A stretch of 64,000 bases of DNA from Nocardioides sp. J54. Its GTDB lineage: Bacteria > Actinomycetota > Actinomycetes > Propionibacteriales > Nocardioidaceae. The position numbers and the translations under genes are program-made. This document shows, piece after piece, positions 26,058 to 37,048 of this stretch. How positions within the stretch are numbered: the stretch's first letter is position 1; each line of letters opens with the position of its first letter. The stretch lies in NCBI RefSeq assembly GCF_000519005.1, contig NZ_JAER01000007.1, positions 62,001 to 126,000 on the forward strand, read 5' to 3'. The notes beneath the pieces were generated by a model, which saw only the letters and a list, made by a program, of their open reading frames with translations, had not been told where the DNA came from and did no database searches.

Positions 26058-27362
26058 TCATGCCGGATGGCCTCCGGGCACCGGCACGCGAGGGTCGTAC
26101 GGCGTGCGGGTGTACACGAAGGTCGCGCACTCGAGGTAGCGCACCGCTCCCCCCGTCCCCGGCTCCCGGTGCACCACCAGCCGCTCCCCGCGGTGGTAGC
26201 CCTCGGAGCCGGTGAAGCCCTCCCCGGACCGGTCTCGGACGAAGCGCTCGTGCGGCTCGGCGGTGCGCAGGTCGCGAGCGACGACCTCGCCACCCGTCCA
26301 CTCGAAGGCGAAGGCGGTGTTGCCCCAGAACCACAGCCCGAGCAGCTCGGCCACCTCGCCCGGCACCGGTCGCGGCGAGGGCTGCCACCGTCGTGCATCG
26401 GGCGGGGCGACCTCGCCGAGCAGGACGCCCGGCACCCGCTCGGGCTGCAGGCCGGTGGTGGCATTCGTGAGGGCGACGACCGCGTCGCGGGTCGAGCGGT
26501 CGACGAACAGCGAGGCCTGGAAGCCCGGCATCGACCCGGTGTGGCCGACCATCGTGCGTCCACCCACGTCGAGCAGGCGCAGGCCCAGGCCGTAGGCGTC
26601 GGCCCTCGGGGCCGGCTCGGCCATCTCCGCAAGCGTGGCCGGCGCGAGCACGTCCGGGTGGCCGGTGGCCAGGAAGTCCGCCCACCGCAGCAGGTCCTCG
26701 ACCGTGCTCCAGAGCTGGCCGGCTGGCGCCATCGCGCCGGTGTCGGTGTGCGGCTCGGCCGTCAGGGTGTGGGCGAAGTGGTCGACGCTGCGGCCGGGGG
26801 CGTGCGCCGCCGGCGGGTGGTACGACGTCGCGCCCATGCCCAGCGGCACGAGCAGCCGCTCCCGGACGGCCGCCCACCACGACTGCCCCCGCAGCCGGGC
26901 GACGACCTCGCCGAGCAGCGCGTAACCGAGGTTGGAGTAGTGGTAGTACTCCCCCGCGGTGGCGACCCGACCGGAGCCGTCGTTGGCGGCCAGCAGCGCG
27001 CCGACGTCACCACCGTCGACGCGCTCCCACCACGGCCCGACCGGCTCGCTCTGCAGGCCGGCGGTGTGCGCCAGCAGGTCACGCAGCGTCGCGTCGCGGT
27101 AGCCGGTCTCCGGCACGAACCGGCCGACCGCGTCGTCGAGAGAGAGCGCCCCCTCGTCGCGCAGCTGCAGCACGAGCACCGCGGTCAGCGTCTTGGTGAT
27201 CGAGCCGATCCGGTAGGCCGAGTCGACGTCCGGCTCGGCGTCGGGCAGCACCGAGAGGCAACCGCGCCAGGCCGGGTCACCGCCCAGGGCGACGGCGGCG
27301 CTCACCGACGGCAGCCGGCCTGCGCCCTGGAGCGCGGCCAGCCGGTCGTCGTACGTGGGCAC
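26058..27362 (-). CDS. Beta-lactamase-fold serine hydrolase
   Basis: 434 residues from the GTG at 27360-27362, two bases after the gcvP stop. Penicillin-binding-protein-like motifs are present: SxxK in GSITKT (near residue 53), YxN in YHYSNLGYALLGEV (near 142) and the third motif HTG in VGHTGSMPGF (near 277). The C-terminal ~110 residues are an extra beta domain seen in class C-like esterases. No signal peptide, so a cytosolic esterase or D-aminopeptidase-like enzyme is more likely than a true beta-lactamase. Its tight spacing to gcvP suggests it is read from the same riboswitch-controlled transcript. Confidence 0.85.
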   Translation of the reverse strand: MPTYDDRLAALQGAGRLPSVSAAVALGGDPAWRGCLSVLPDAEPDVDSAYRIGSITKTLTAVLVLQLRDEGALSLDDAVGRFVPETGYRDATLRDLLAHTAGLQSEPVGPWWERVDGGDVGALLAANDGSGRVATAGEYYHYSNLGYALLGEVVARLRGQSWWAAVRERLLVPLGMGATSYHPPAAHAPGRSVDHFAHTLTAEPHTDTGAMAPAGQLWSTVEDLLRWADFLATGHPDVLAPATLAEMAEPAPRADAYGLGLRLLDVGGRTMVGHTGSMPGFQASLFVDRSTRDAVVALTNATTGLQPERVPGVLLGEVAPPDARRWQPSPRPVPGEVAELLGLWFWGNTAFAFEWTGGEVVARDLRTAEPHERFVRDRSGEGFTGSEGYHRGERLVVHREPGTGGAVRYLECATFVYTRTPYDPRVPVPGGHPA

Positions 27363-27364
27363 GG

Positions 27365-30223
<2,859 letters not shown>

Positions 30224-30284
30224 CAGCAGGCAGGCTTTCCTCGGGTTCGAGACGGGTCCAGCCCTCCCCCTCTGTCAGCGCGTC

Positions 30285-30405
30285 CCTGCGCCTCCAGAGT
30301 TGCCTGCTCCGCACGGTCCGGGCGCCTGAGAGGTTCCGGGGAGGAATTGCCCCTTCGGCGCAGGCCTGCGCCGATGGCGCATCCTGACTCTCCCGTGCGG
30401 GATGA
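30285..30405 (-). promoter_or_regulatory. Glycine riboswitch upstream of gcvP
   Basis: On the minus strand the leader has the aptamer landmarks in order: CGGGAGAGTC, GCGCCGAAGGGGCAA, a short hairpin, CTCTCAGGCGCCCGGACCG and GGCAACTCTGGAGG. The CGGGAG/CTCTCAGG pairing and the CCGAAGGGG core are typical of glycine aptamers in actinobacterial gcv leaders. One full aptamer is clear. The final ACTCTGGAG block is the vestigial partner found in singlet versions. About 60 bases remain to the start codon for the expression platform. Confidence 0.88.
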
Positions 30406-30447
30406 ACAGCAGGGAACAGACTACCGCGAACGGGTCGCGGTCCCTGG

Positions 30448-31053
30448 TCAACCCGCGTTGCGGGCAGCGCGCCGTGCGGCGAGCTCGTCGCCGGCGACGT
30501 CGGCCGCCTGGTCCGCCTCGGTGTCGCTCGCGCTCTCGCTGGGGAGCTGGGCGAGCGTGCCCTCGATCTCGCGCCAGACGCCGCCGATGGCGATGCCGAA
30601 GACGCCCTGGCCGCCCTGGAGCAGGTCGATGACCTCGTCGTTGCTGGTGCACTCGTAGACCGAGGCGCCGTCGCTCATCAGGGTGACCTGGGTGAGGTCG
30701 TCGGTGCCGCGCTCGCGCAGGTGGCCCACGGCGGTGCGGATCTGCTGCAGCGAGATGCCGGCGTCGAGGAGGCGCTTGATGATCTTGAGGATCAGGATGT
30801 CGCGGAAGCTGTAGAGGCGCTGCGAGCCGGAGCCCTTGGCGCCGCGCACGCTCGGCTCGATGAGGCCGGTGCGGGCCCAGTAGTCGAGCTGGCGGTAGGT
30901 GATGCCCGCCGCGTTGCACGCGGTCGGACCCCGGTAGCCCAGGTCGCTGGGGAGCGGGGAGACGTCGTCGGTGAAGAGCAGCCCCTGCTCCTCGGCGACA
31001 GCGGCGGCCGCGGCCGTGTCCTGGCCGACCTTCTCGGGCTGCTGCTCGTTCAC
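30448..31053 (-). CDS. MerR-family regulator (Rv1830-like position)
   Basis: 201 residues from the GTG at 31051-31053, picked because GGAGG stands just before it; the ATG at 31080 is an alternative without a good ribosome site. The MerR helix-turn-helix is GITYRQLDYWARTGLIEPSV near residues 50-69, then SQRLYSFRDILILKIIKRLL and the dimer helix AGISLQQIRTAVGHLRERGT. The C-terminal part lacks Cys metal ligands, and its effector is unknown. The gene order matches Mycobacterium, where the equivalent protein lies between the bifunctional nuclease and gcvB. It ends just before the gcvP leader. Confidence 0.85.
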   Translation of the reverse strand: MNEQQPEKVGQDTAAAAAVAEEQGLLFTDDVSPLPSDLGYRGPTACNAAGITYRQLDYWARTGLIEPSVRGAKGSGSQRLYSFRDILILKIIKRLLDAGISLQQIRTAVGHLRERGTDDLTQVTLMSDGASVYECTSNDEVIDLLQGGQGVFGIAIGGVWREIEGTLAQLPSESASDTEADQAADVAGDELAARRAARNAG

Positions 31054-31219
31054 GGGGTCCTCCAAAGGCGGCTGCTGCATTGCACGGCTGTCATTCGACT
31101 CTTCAAGGTACGGCGCCGGTGTCGGGCCGGTCAAAGACGTCACCGGGCGTGTCGCCGAAAACTCTCAGGCTCAACTTGAGGTTGAGGGAGCTCCCGCTCC
31201 CCTGTCCCCCTCGCGGGCG

Positions 31220-31690
31220 TCACTGCCCGGACTCGAAGTCCTCCGGCGAGACGTGGTCGAGGAACTCGCGGAACGCCTCGACCTCGTCCTCCTCCTCGGC
31301 GGGGGCGGCGATGCCGGCCTCGGCCAGCACCTCCTCGGAGCAGTAGATCGTGGTGCCCGTGCGCAGGGCGAGCGCGATCGAGTCGGACGGGCGGGCGCTG
31401 ACCTCGGCGCCCGAGGCGAGCACCAGGGTCGCGAAGAACACGCCGTCCTTGACGTCGGTGATCCGCACCTCGGTGAGCTCGGTGCCGGTGGCCGCGAGCA
31501 GGTCCTTCATCAGGTCGTGCGTGAGCGGCCGCGGCGGTACGACGCCCTGCTGGGCGAACGCGATCGCGGTGGCCTCGACGGCGCCGATCCAGATCGGGAC
31601 GTACCGGTCGCCCACGGTCTCGCGCAGCAGCACGATGGGCTGGTTGGACGGCATCTCCACCCGGACTCCCAGGACATCCACCTCGCGCAT
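31220..31690 (-). CDS. Bifunctional nuclease family protein (DUF151/BFN)
   Basis: 156 residues. MREVDVLGVRVEMPSNQPIV starts the BFN domain, VWIGA-type block YVPIWIGAVEATAIAFAQQG follows at about 27-46, THDLMKDLLAATG near 58 and RPSDSIALALRTGTTIYCSE near 102. The family has reported DNase/RNase activity in plants, but the bacterial role is unclear. The acidic tail (AEEEDEVEAFREFLDHVSPE) is usual in actinobacterial versions. It lies between two merR-type genes, equal to Rv1829 in order. Confidence 0.88.
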   Translation of the reverse strand: MREVDVLGVRVEMPSNQPIVLLRETVGDRYVPIWIGAVEATAIAFAQQGVVPPRPLTHDLMKDLLAATGTELTEVRITDVKDGVFFATLVLASGAEVSARPSDSIALALRTGTTIYCSEEVLAEAGIAAPAEEEDEVEAFREFLDHVSPEDFESGQ

Positions 31691-31732
31691 GACTCCAGCC
31701 TACTCGTGGCCGGGTGGCGCGGGTGCGGCCCG

Positions 31733-32464
31733 TCAGATCCGGCGCAGGCCCGACTTCACCAGGGTGGCGTGCAGCCGCACGGAGAGGGCCGCGATCTCGC
31801 TGACCGCCTCCTCGGCGCGGGCTGCTGCGGCGGCGTCACGCCCCCGGCGCGGGGCGACGACCTGCTGGATCAGCCCGACCTCCCGGTCGGCGGCGGCGCG
31901 GAAGCCGCGCAGGTGGCGCGGCTCGATGCCGAAGTCGGCGAGCTCGCTGGCGGTCTGGGCGATCACCAGCGCGTCGGTGTCGTAGTGGCCGGTCGGCGAC
32001 GGCGTGATCAGGGCGAACTCCTCGAGCTGTGCGAGCAGTGCCTCGTCGATCTCCGCCACCTTGATGAGCTCCTTGCGCGACAGGCGCAGCTTGTCGCTGC
32101 GGCGGAACGACTCGGGCGCCGGCATGCCGTCGGACCCGACGGCGACCTTCGGCACGGTCGGGACGACGGGCTCGGGCTCCGGCGGCTCGAGGCCACGGTC
32201 CATCGCGTCGAGGTGCTCGCCGATCACCTTCAGCGGCAGGTAGTGGTCGCGCTGCATCCGCAGGATGTAGCGCAGCCGCGTGATGTCGGCCTCGGAGAAC
32301 TTGCGGTAGCCGGCCGGGGTCCGCTCGGGCTTGATCAGGCCCTCGGACTCGAGGAAGCGGATCTTCGGGATGCTGATGTCCTCGAAGTCCGAGCGCAGGC
32401 GCTCGAGCACCTGGCCGATGTTGAGCAGCGGCTCGCGCTCGCCGCGGACGACGGCTGCGCCCAC
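31733..32464 (-). CDS. ftsR: MerR-family regulator, FtsR-like
   Basis: 243 residues. LLNIGQVLERLRSDFEDISI then KIRFLESEGLIKPERTPAGY and RKFSEADITRLRYILRMQRD form the winged MerR DNA-binding domain in the first 75 residues. The remainder is a long helical effector/dimer region with a Pro-rich link (EPPEPEPVVPTVPK). The sequence type and the position directly after the FHA gene equal Rv1828 and Corynebacterium FtsR, which activates ftsZ. It starts two bases after the FHA gene stop, so the two are co-translated or at least co-transcribed. Confidence 0.85.
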   Translation of the reverse strand: MGAAVVRGEREPLLNIGQVLERLRSDFEDISIPKIRFLESEGLIKPERTPAGYRKFSEADITRLRYILRMQRDHYLPLKVIGEHLDAMDRGLEPPEPEPVVPTVPKVAVGSDGMPAPESFRRSDKLRLSRKELIKVAEIDEALLAQLEEFALITPSPTGHYDTDALVIAQTASELADFGIEPRHLRGFRAAADREVGLIQQVVAPRRGRDAAAAARAEEAVSEIAALSVRLHATLVKSGLRRI

Positions 32465-32466
32465 GG

Positions 32467-32982
32467 TCAGTGGCTCTCGTGGCCCGCGAAGAAGACCAGG
32501 CGGTACTTGCCGACCTGGACCTCGTCGCTGTCCTTGAGCTGCGCCTTCTCGATCCGGTCACGGTTGACGTAGGTGCCGTTGAGGCTGCCCGCGTCCTCCA
32601 CCGTGAAGGTGCTGCCGGAGCGGCGGAACACCGCGTGGCGGCGCGAGACCGTCACGTCGTCGAGGAAGATCCCGCTCTCCGGGTGCCGGCCAGCAGTCAC
32701 CTCGTCGGAGTCGAGCAGGAAGCGGCTGCCGGCGCCGGGACCCTTCTGGACGACCAGCAGCGCGTGCCCCACGGGCAGCGCGTCCACGGCGGCGGCGTCG
32801 ACCGCGCTCAGGGCGCGGTCGGAGGTCTCGACCCGGTCCGCGGGGAACACGGCCTGGATCGTGGCGGTCGAGTCGGTCGGGACCGGCGCGGCGGCTTCCG
32901 CCTCGACGAGACGCGTACCACACTGCGAGCAGAAGCGGGCGTCGTCAGGGTTCTGCCGGCCACAGGCGGTGCAGAACGGCAT
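32467..32982 (-). CDS. garA: FHA-domain protein, GarA/OdhI-like, with zinc ribbon
   Basis: 171 residues. The N-terminal zinc ribbon has two CxxC pairs (CTACGRQNPDDARFCSQCG). A Ser/Thr-containing segment DSTATIQAVF (near residues 38-47) occupies the place of the ETTS phospho-site of GarA/OdhI. The FHA domain (about 75-165) has VTAGRHPESGIFLDDVTVSR, RHAVF and GSLNGTYVN. In Mycobacterium, GarA binds and inhibits 2-oxoglutarate dehydrogenase and related enzymes, and is controlled by PknB/PknG. The zinc ribbon is extra compared with the mycobacterial protein, and the phospho-site differs, so kinase control here is an inference. Confidence 0.85.
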   Translation of the reverse strand: MPFCTACGRQNPDDARFCSQCGTRLVEAEAAAPVPTDSTATIQAVFPADRVETSDRALSAVDAAAVDALPVGHALLVVQKGPGAGSRFLLDSDEVTAGRHPESGIFLDDVTVSRRHAVFRRSGSTFTVEDAGSLNGTYVNRDRIEKAQLKDSDEVQVGKYRLVFFAGHESH

Positions 32983-33027
32983 CTGGGAACTCCTTGGGTC
33001 CGGAACGGCTACGACGAACCTACCGGA

Positions 33028-33417
33028 TCAACCCTCGAGCTGTGCCTCGTACGCGGCAGCGTCCAGGAGTCCGTCCAGGTCGCCGGCCGACGACGGCACG
33101 ACCTCGAAGAGCCAGCCGGCGCCGTACGGGTCGTTGTTGACGAGCTCTGGAGTCGCGTCGAGAGCCTCGTTGACGGCGACGACCTCGCCGGACACCGGCG
33201 CGTAGACGTCGCTGACCGACTTGGTGGACTCGAGCTCGCCGCACGGCTCACCGGCGGTGATCGTAGCGCCGACCTCCGGCAGGGAGACGTAGACGATGTC
33301 GCCGAGGGCGTCCTGGGCGTAGTCGGTGATGCCCACCCGCACCGAGCCAGCCGCCTCGCCGGGCTCGCGCAGCCACTCGTGCTCGACGGTGTACTTCAGG
33401 TCAGCCGGGTTCGTCAT
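33028..33417 (-). CDS. gcvH: Glycine cleavage system H protein
   Basis: 129 residues, standard size. [14 protein letters not shown] opens the fold, the lipoylation lysine is in [19 protein letters not shown] near residue 66, and [18 protein letters not shown] closes it. It shuttles the aminomethyl group from GcvP to GcvT. It is not in the riboswitch-controlled gcvP unit but in the garA/ftsR/pgsA block, 45 bp upstream of garA and 10 bp after the DUF881 gene stop, as in Mycobacterium. Confidence 0.95.
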   Translation of the reverse strand: MTNPADLKYTVEHEWLREPGEAAGSVRVGITDYAQDALGDIVYVSLPEVGATITAGEPCGELESTKSVSDVYAPVSGEVVAVNEALDATPELVNNDPYGAGWLFEVVPSSAGDLDGLLDAAAYEAQLEG

Positions 33418-33427
33418 GGGCCGAACG

Positions 33428-34153
33428 TTACTGCCCCTGCTCGGGCAACGCGTACTGCGGCTCGGCGCGTTGCGCGACGGCTTCGATGTCGACCGCCTTC
33501 AGCTCCTCGACCTCCATCGTCCCGCCGTCGTCCTCGACCTGCTTCTTGGGCCCGAGGGCGAAGGTCAGCGAGTCGGCGAGCACGCCGGGCTCGCCGATCG
33601 CGTCGATGACGTACGGCGCCTCGATCCGCTCGCCGTCCACGGTGAACCCGCCGTCGGTCTCCTCCAGCGAGGTCTGCGCGACCACGCGGACCGTGCCGTT
33701 GATCGCGATCGCCTCGGCGCCGACGGTGCGCAGGGCCTGGATGGTGTCGAGCATCGAGCCGAGCCGGATCCTGCCCTCCTGCTCGGTGATCGTGATCCGC
33801 ACGCCCGGCCCGGTCACCGGGACCAGCCCGGCGAGGATCGTGAGCGTGTCGACCTCCGAGGACGCCTGGTCGAGCGCGGCCTGGCGCCGGGTCGTGTCGT
33901 CGCGCAGGTCCGCGGCGACGCCCTCGAGCCGATCGATCTCGGCCTCGGCGCGCTGGCGCGTGCCGGACAGCCCGTTGAGCAGGTCGATCAGCTCCTGCTC
34001 GCGCAGTCCGGCGTAGGACTCCTCGGTGCCGGCGACGCGGACCTGGGTGACGGCGGCGAACCCGAGCAGTGCCATGAGCAGCCCCGCGACGACCTGCTTG
34101 CGCGAGGGGCGCAGCAAGGCCTGCTTGAGGCGCTCGATCGGCTCGTCAGGCAT
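33428..34153 (-). CDS. DUF881 membrane protein (Rv1825-like)
   Basis: 241 residues. A basic cytosolic start ([15 protein letters not shown]) leads to one membrane helix at about 20-40 ([20 protein letters not shown]), then a coiled-coil segment ([20 protein letters not shown]) and the extracytoplasmic DUF881 domain with [24 protein letters not shown] and [11 protein letters not shown]. The family is linked by genome context to division and cell-wall functions and is related to the sporulation protein SpoIIQ-like alpha/beta folds; its function is unproven. It overlaps the small basic protein gene by 8 bp. Confidence 0.85.
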   Translation of the reverse strand: MPDEPIERLKQALLRPSRKQVVAGLLMALLGFAAVTQVRVAGTEESYAGLREQELIDLLNGLSGTRQRAEAEIDRLEGVAADLRDDTTRRQAALDQASSEVDTLTILAGLVPVTGPGVRITITEQEGRIRLGSMLDTIQALRTVGAEAIAINGTVRVVAQTSLEETDGGFTVDGERIEAPYVIDAIGEPGVLADSLTFALGPKKQVEDDGGTMEVEELKAVDIEAVAQRAEPQYALPEQGQ

Positions 34154-34478
34154 GGAACACGTGCCTCCGGATGGCGGCGACGTTGGTGAAGATGCGGATC
34201 CCGAGGACGACGATGACGCCGGTCGACAGCTGCCCGCCGACGCCGAGGCGGTCGCCGAGGTAGACGATGCCGGCGGCGATCACCACGTTGCTCAGGAAGG
34301 ACACGACGAAGACCTTGTCGTCGAAGATCCCGTCGAGGTAGGCCCGCAGCGCGCCGAACACCGCGTCGAGCGCGGCGACGACGGCGATCGGCAGGTAGGG
34401 CTCGAGGCCGATCGGCACGTCGGGCTGGAACACCAGGCCGAGCACGACGCCGACGAGCAGTCCGATCACCGCGATCAC
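34146..34478 (-). CDS. Small basic protein (DUF1290)
   Basis: 110 residues, mostly membrane: helices at about 1-18 (MIAVIGLLVGVVLGLVFQ), 25-45 (LEPYLPIAVVAALDAVFGAL), 53-75 (VFVVSFLSNVVIAAGIVYLG) and 80-98. The YLPIAVVAALDAVFGALRAY block is the family signature. It lies between two DUF881 genes and overlaps both (4 and 8 bp), the same three-gene set as in Bacillus and Mycobacterium, suggesting one envelope complex. No enzymatic role is known. Confidence 0.88.
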   Translation of the reverse strand: MIAVIGLLVGVVLGLVFQPDVPIGLEPYLPIAVVAALDAVFGALRAYLDGIFDDKVFVVSFLSNVVIAAGIVYLGDRLGVGGQLSTGVIVVLGIRIFTNVAAIRRHVFHA

Positions 34479-35320
34479 GGCGGTCCACCTCCATCGCCCT
34501 TGGGGTTGGTCTTCTCCGTGGCGTAGCGCAGCCGCTGCAGCGAGGCAGGGGCGGCGGGCAGCCTCAGGTCGTCCTCATTGTCCATGTCCCACGAGAAGCC
34601 GAACTGGTTGGCCGCCGCGACGAACTGCAGCGCGCTGCCCGAGTCGACGAACCGGGACGACAGCGTGCCCTGGTCGCCGATGGCCAGGATCGTGTACGGC
34701 GGCGCGATGCCGCGGAAGTTCACCTCGATCGCGTCGCCGGAGGTGCTGATGGCCCCCGTCGACGCCACCCGCTGCCCGTTGATCGCGACCGCCTCGGCGC
34801 CGGACTGCCACAGTGCGTTGACCACCAGCACGAGGTCGCTGGCCCGGATCTGGTCGCTGCTGGAGGCGAGTGGCGAGTTGTCGAGGGTGAGCCGGACGCC
34901 GTCCCCGCGCACGGCCTCGAACCCGGACAACGCGCCCAGCGTGGCGCCGCGGGCCTGGACGTCGCCGTACCGGGCGCCGAGGTCGCGCAGTCGGCCCTCG
35001 GCGTTGAGGTTGTCGGTGCGCAGCTGGGCGGCGGCCTCCTGGAGGTTCGCCACCGACGTGCGGCGGGACTCGATCCGGGAGATGAGCGCGCTGCGGCTCT
35101 GGTCGTCGACGTCGGAGTTCGCCTGCGTCTGCACCGCGGCGATCGTGACGAGCAGGGCGAAGGCCGCGACGACCACGACGACGCCCGCACGCAGCCCCCG
35201 GCTCGCCTGCTGCTCCGGTCCACGCCGCGACGCCGCCGCCTGGTAGTCGCGGTCCAGCGACTCCTGCGTGATGAGGGTCAGGAGCGGGGTCCGGGCGCGG
35301 TCCGTGGGCTCGGCGGTCAT
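34475..35320 (-). CDS. DUF881 membrane protein (Rv1823-like)
   Basis: 281 residues from the ATG at 35318-35320. About 45 cytosolic residues precede a membrane helix at about 43-65 (AGVVVVVAAFALLVTIAAVQ). A coiled coil follows (SRIESRRTSVANLQEAAAQL), then the DUF881 domain with GDGVRLTLDNSPLA, EAVAINGQRVASTGAI and APPYTILAIGDQGTLSSRFV. It is a paralogue of the gene at 33428. Its start overlaps the pgsA stop as ATGA, so it is translated with pgsA. Confidence 0.85.
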   Translation of the reverse strand: MTAEPTDRARTPLLTLITQESLDRDYQAAASRRGPEQQASRGLRAGVVVVVAAFALLVTIAAVQTQANSDVDDQSRSALISRIESRRTSVANLQEAAAQLRTDNLNAEGRLRDLGARYGDVQARGATLGALSGFEAVRGDGVRLTLDNSPLASSSDQIRASDLVLVVNALWQSGAEAVAINGQRVASTGAISTSGDAIEVNFRGIAPPYTILAIGDQGTLSSRFVDSGSALQFVAAANQFGFSWDMDNEDDLRLPAAPASLQRLRYATEKTNPKGDGGGPP

Positions 35321-35949
35321 GGCTGTGCCGCGCCCCCGGTGCGTCCGCGTCGGGGCAGCCGCTCGGTCGTGGCCATCAGCTTGCGCACCTGCCAGGCGTA
35401 GAGGATCCCGGCCCACCAGTAGAGACCGATCCCCCACAGCGCCAGCGACCAGCCGAACACCTGGGCCAGGGTCGCGACGGTGCCGTCACCCTCCCCGAGC
35501 AGCAGCAGCGGGAAGGCGTAGAGCAGGTTGAAGGTCGCCGCCTTGCCGAGGAAGTGCACCGGCAGCGCGCTGTAGCCGCGGGTGCGCAGCAGGGGCACGA
35601 GACCCCACAGCAGCAGGTCGCGCAGCGGCAGGCACAGGGCGACCCACCACGGGATGACGTCGCGCAGGGCGAGGCCGACGACCACCGCCAGGATGTAGAG
35701 CCGGTCGGCGACGGGGTCGAGCAGCCGGCCGAGCTCGGAGGTCTGGTCGAGCTTGCGGGCCAGCCAGCCGTCGAGGAAGTCGGTGACCCCGGAGACCATG
35801 AGCACGACGAGCGCCCACACGTCCTCCTCGGGGCCGAGGACCAGCCAGAGGAAGAGGGGCACGCCCAGGAGCCGGGAGGCGCTGAGCAGGTTGGGGAGCG
35901 TCCACACCCGGTCGGACGCGCGCTCGTCCCGCGTCACCGCTTCACCCAC
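35317..35949 (-). CDS. pgsA: CDP-alcohol phosphatidyltransferase, PgsA-like
   Basis: 210 residues from the GTG at 35947-35949; a second in-frame GTG four codons later is possible. The signature D-x2-DG-x2-AR-x8-G-x3-D-x3-D is complete in DFLDGWLARKLDQTSELG followed by RLLDPVADR (near residues 55-80). Five to six membrane helices surround it. It transfers a phosphatidyl group from CDP-diacylglycerol to an alcohol, probably glycerol-3-phosphate as in PgsA2-like proteins; phosphoinositol-type use cannot be excluded. First gene of the block running through gcvH, and equals Rv1822 in order. Confidence 0.88.
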   Translation of the reverse strand: MGEAVTRDERASDRVWTLPNLLSASRLLGVPLFLWLVLGPEEDVWALVVLMVSGVTDFLDGWLARKLDQTSELGRLLDPVADRLYILAVVVGLALRDVIPWWVALCLPLRDLLLWGLVPLLRTRGYSALPVHFLGKAATFNLLYAFPLLLLGEGDGTVATLAQVFGWSLALWGIGLYWWAGILYAWQVRKLMATTERLPRRGRTGGAAQP

Positions 35950-35980
35950 ACTCGACACCCTAGAGCGTGCCTCGCCGCCG

Positions 35981-37048
35981 TCATGCACCGGACACGTCGT
36001 CGGAGTGGGCGGCGTCGCGGATCTCGCCGACGAGCTCCTCGATGACGTCCTCGAGGGCGGCCACACCGAGCGTCGTACCGGCCTGGTCGACGACCCGGGC
36101 CATGTGGGCTCCGCGGCGCTGGAGCACCTCGAGGGCGTCGTGGAGCGGCGTCTCGGCCGTGACCGTCGCGAACGGGCGGATCCAGCGGTCGGCGACCGGG
36201 CGCTCGCGGCGCTCCTCGTCGGGCTCGAGCACGTCCTTGATGTGCAGGTAGCCGATCAGCTCGTCGGCGTGGCCGGGCGCGTCCGAGACGACGGGGAAGC
36301 GGCTGAAGCCGGTGACAGCACACAGCGCCTCGACCTCGGCGCCGGTCGACCCGCGGACGACCGTCGCGAGCGAGTCGGGCGTCATCATCACCTCGGCGAC
36401 GGTCTTCTCGGTGAAGCCGAGCGCGCCCGACAGGCGGTCGTACTGGTGCTCGGCGAGCAGGCCCTCACCGTGGGACTCCTCCACCAGGGCCGCGACCTCC
36501 TCGCGGGTGTAGGTGCTGCCGAGCTCGTCCTTCGGCTCGATCCGCATCAACCGGAGGATGCCGTTGGCGATCGCGTTGATCGACACGATGATCGGGCGCA
36601 GCACCAGCACGATGCCGTACATGGGCGGGCCGAGGATCAGGGCGGCACGGTCGGGGCCGGCGATGGCGATGTTCTTGGGGACCATCTCGCCGAGCACCAC
36701 GTGGAGGTAGACCACGATCGTCATCGCCAGCACGAACGCGACCGGGTGCAGCCAGTCGTCGGGCACGCCGAGCTCGTGGAAGGCGGGCTCGACGAGGTGG
36801 GCGAGCGCGGGCTCGCCGACCGCACCGAGCCCGAGCGAGCAGATGGTGATGCCGAGCTGGGCGCCCGCCATCATCTGCGAGACCTGCTCCATGGCGGTCA
36901 GGGTGATCCTGGCCATCCTCGAGCCGGCCTGCGCCTTCGGCTCGACCTGGCTGCGGCGTGCGGAGATCAGCGCGAACTCGGCGCCGACGAAGAACGCGTT
37001 GGCGGCGAGCAGGAAGACGGCGAGCAGGACGCCACCGAAGTCACCCAT
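35981..37048 (-). CDS. CNNM/HlyC-CorC-type membrane protein (DUF21 + CBS)
   Basis: 355 residues. The DUF21 membrane domain spans about 1-190 (first helix LLAVFLLAANAFFVGAEFAL; signature LGLGAVGEPALAHLVEP). The CBS pair is at about 215-335 (VAEVMMTPDSLATVVRGSTG and RMARVVDQ-type region). It has no CorC_HlyC C-terminal domain, unlike its upstream paralogue. The family is tied to magnesium or cobalt transport. Its start overlaps the upstream paralogue stop by 8 bp, so the two form a pair, possibly a heterodimer. Confidence 0.85.
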   Translation of the reverse strand: MGDFGGVLLAVFLLAANAFFVGAEFALISARRSQVEPKAQAGSRMARITLTAMEQVSQMMAGAQLGITICSLGLGAVGEPALAHLVEPAFHELGVPDDWLHPVAFVLAMTIVVYLHVVLGEMVPKNIAIAGPDRAALILGPPMYGIVLVLRPIIVSINAIANGILRLMRIEPKDELGSTYTREEVAALVEESHGEGLLAEHQYDRLSGALGFTEKTVAEVMMTPDSLATVVRGSTGAEVEALCAVTGFSRFPVVSDAPGHADELIGYLHIKDVLEPDEERRERPVADRWIRPFATVTAETPLHDALEVLQRRGAHMARVVDQAGTTLGVAALEDVIEELVGEIRDAAHSDDVSGA

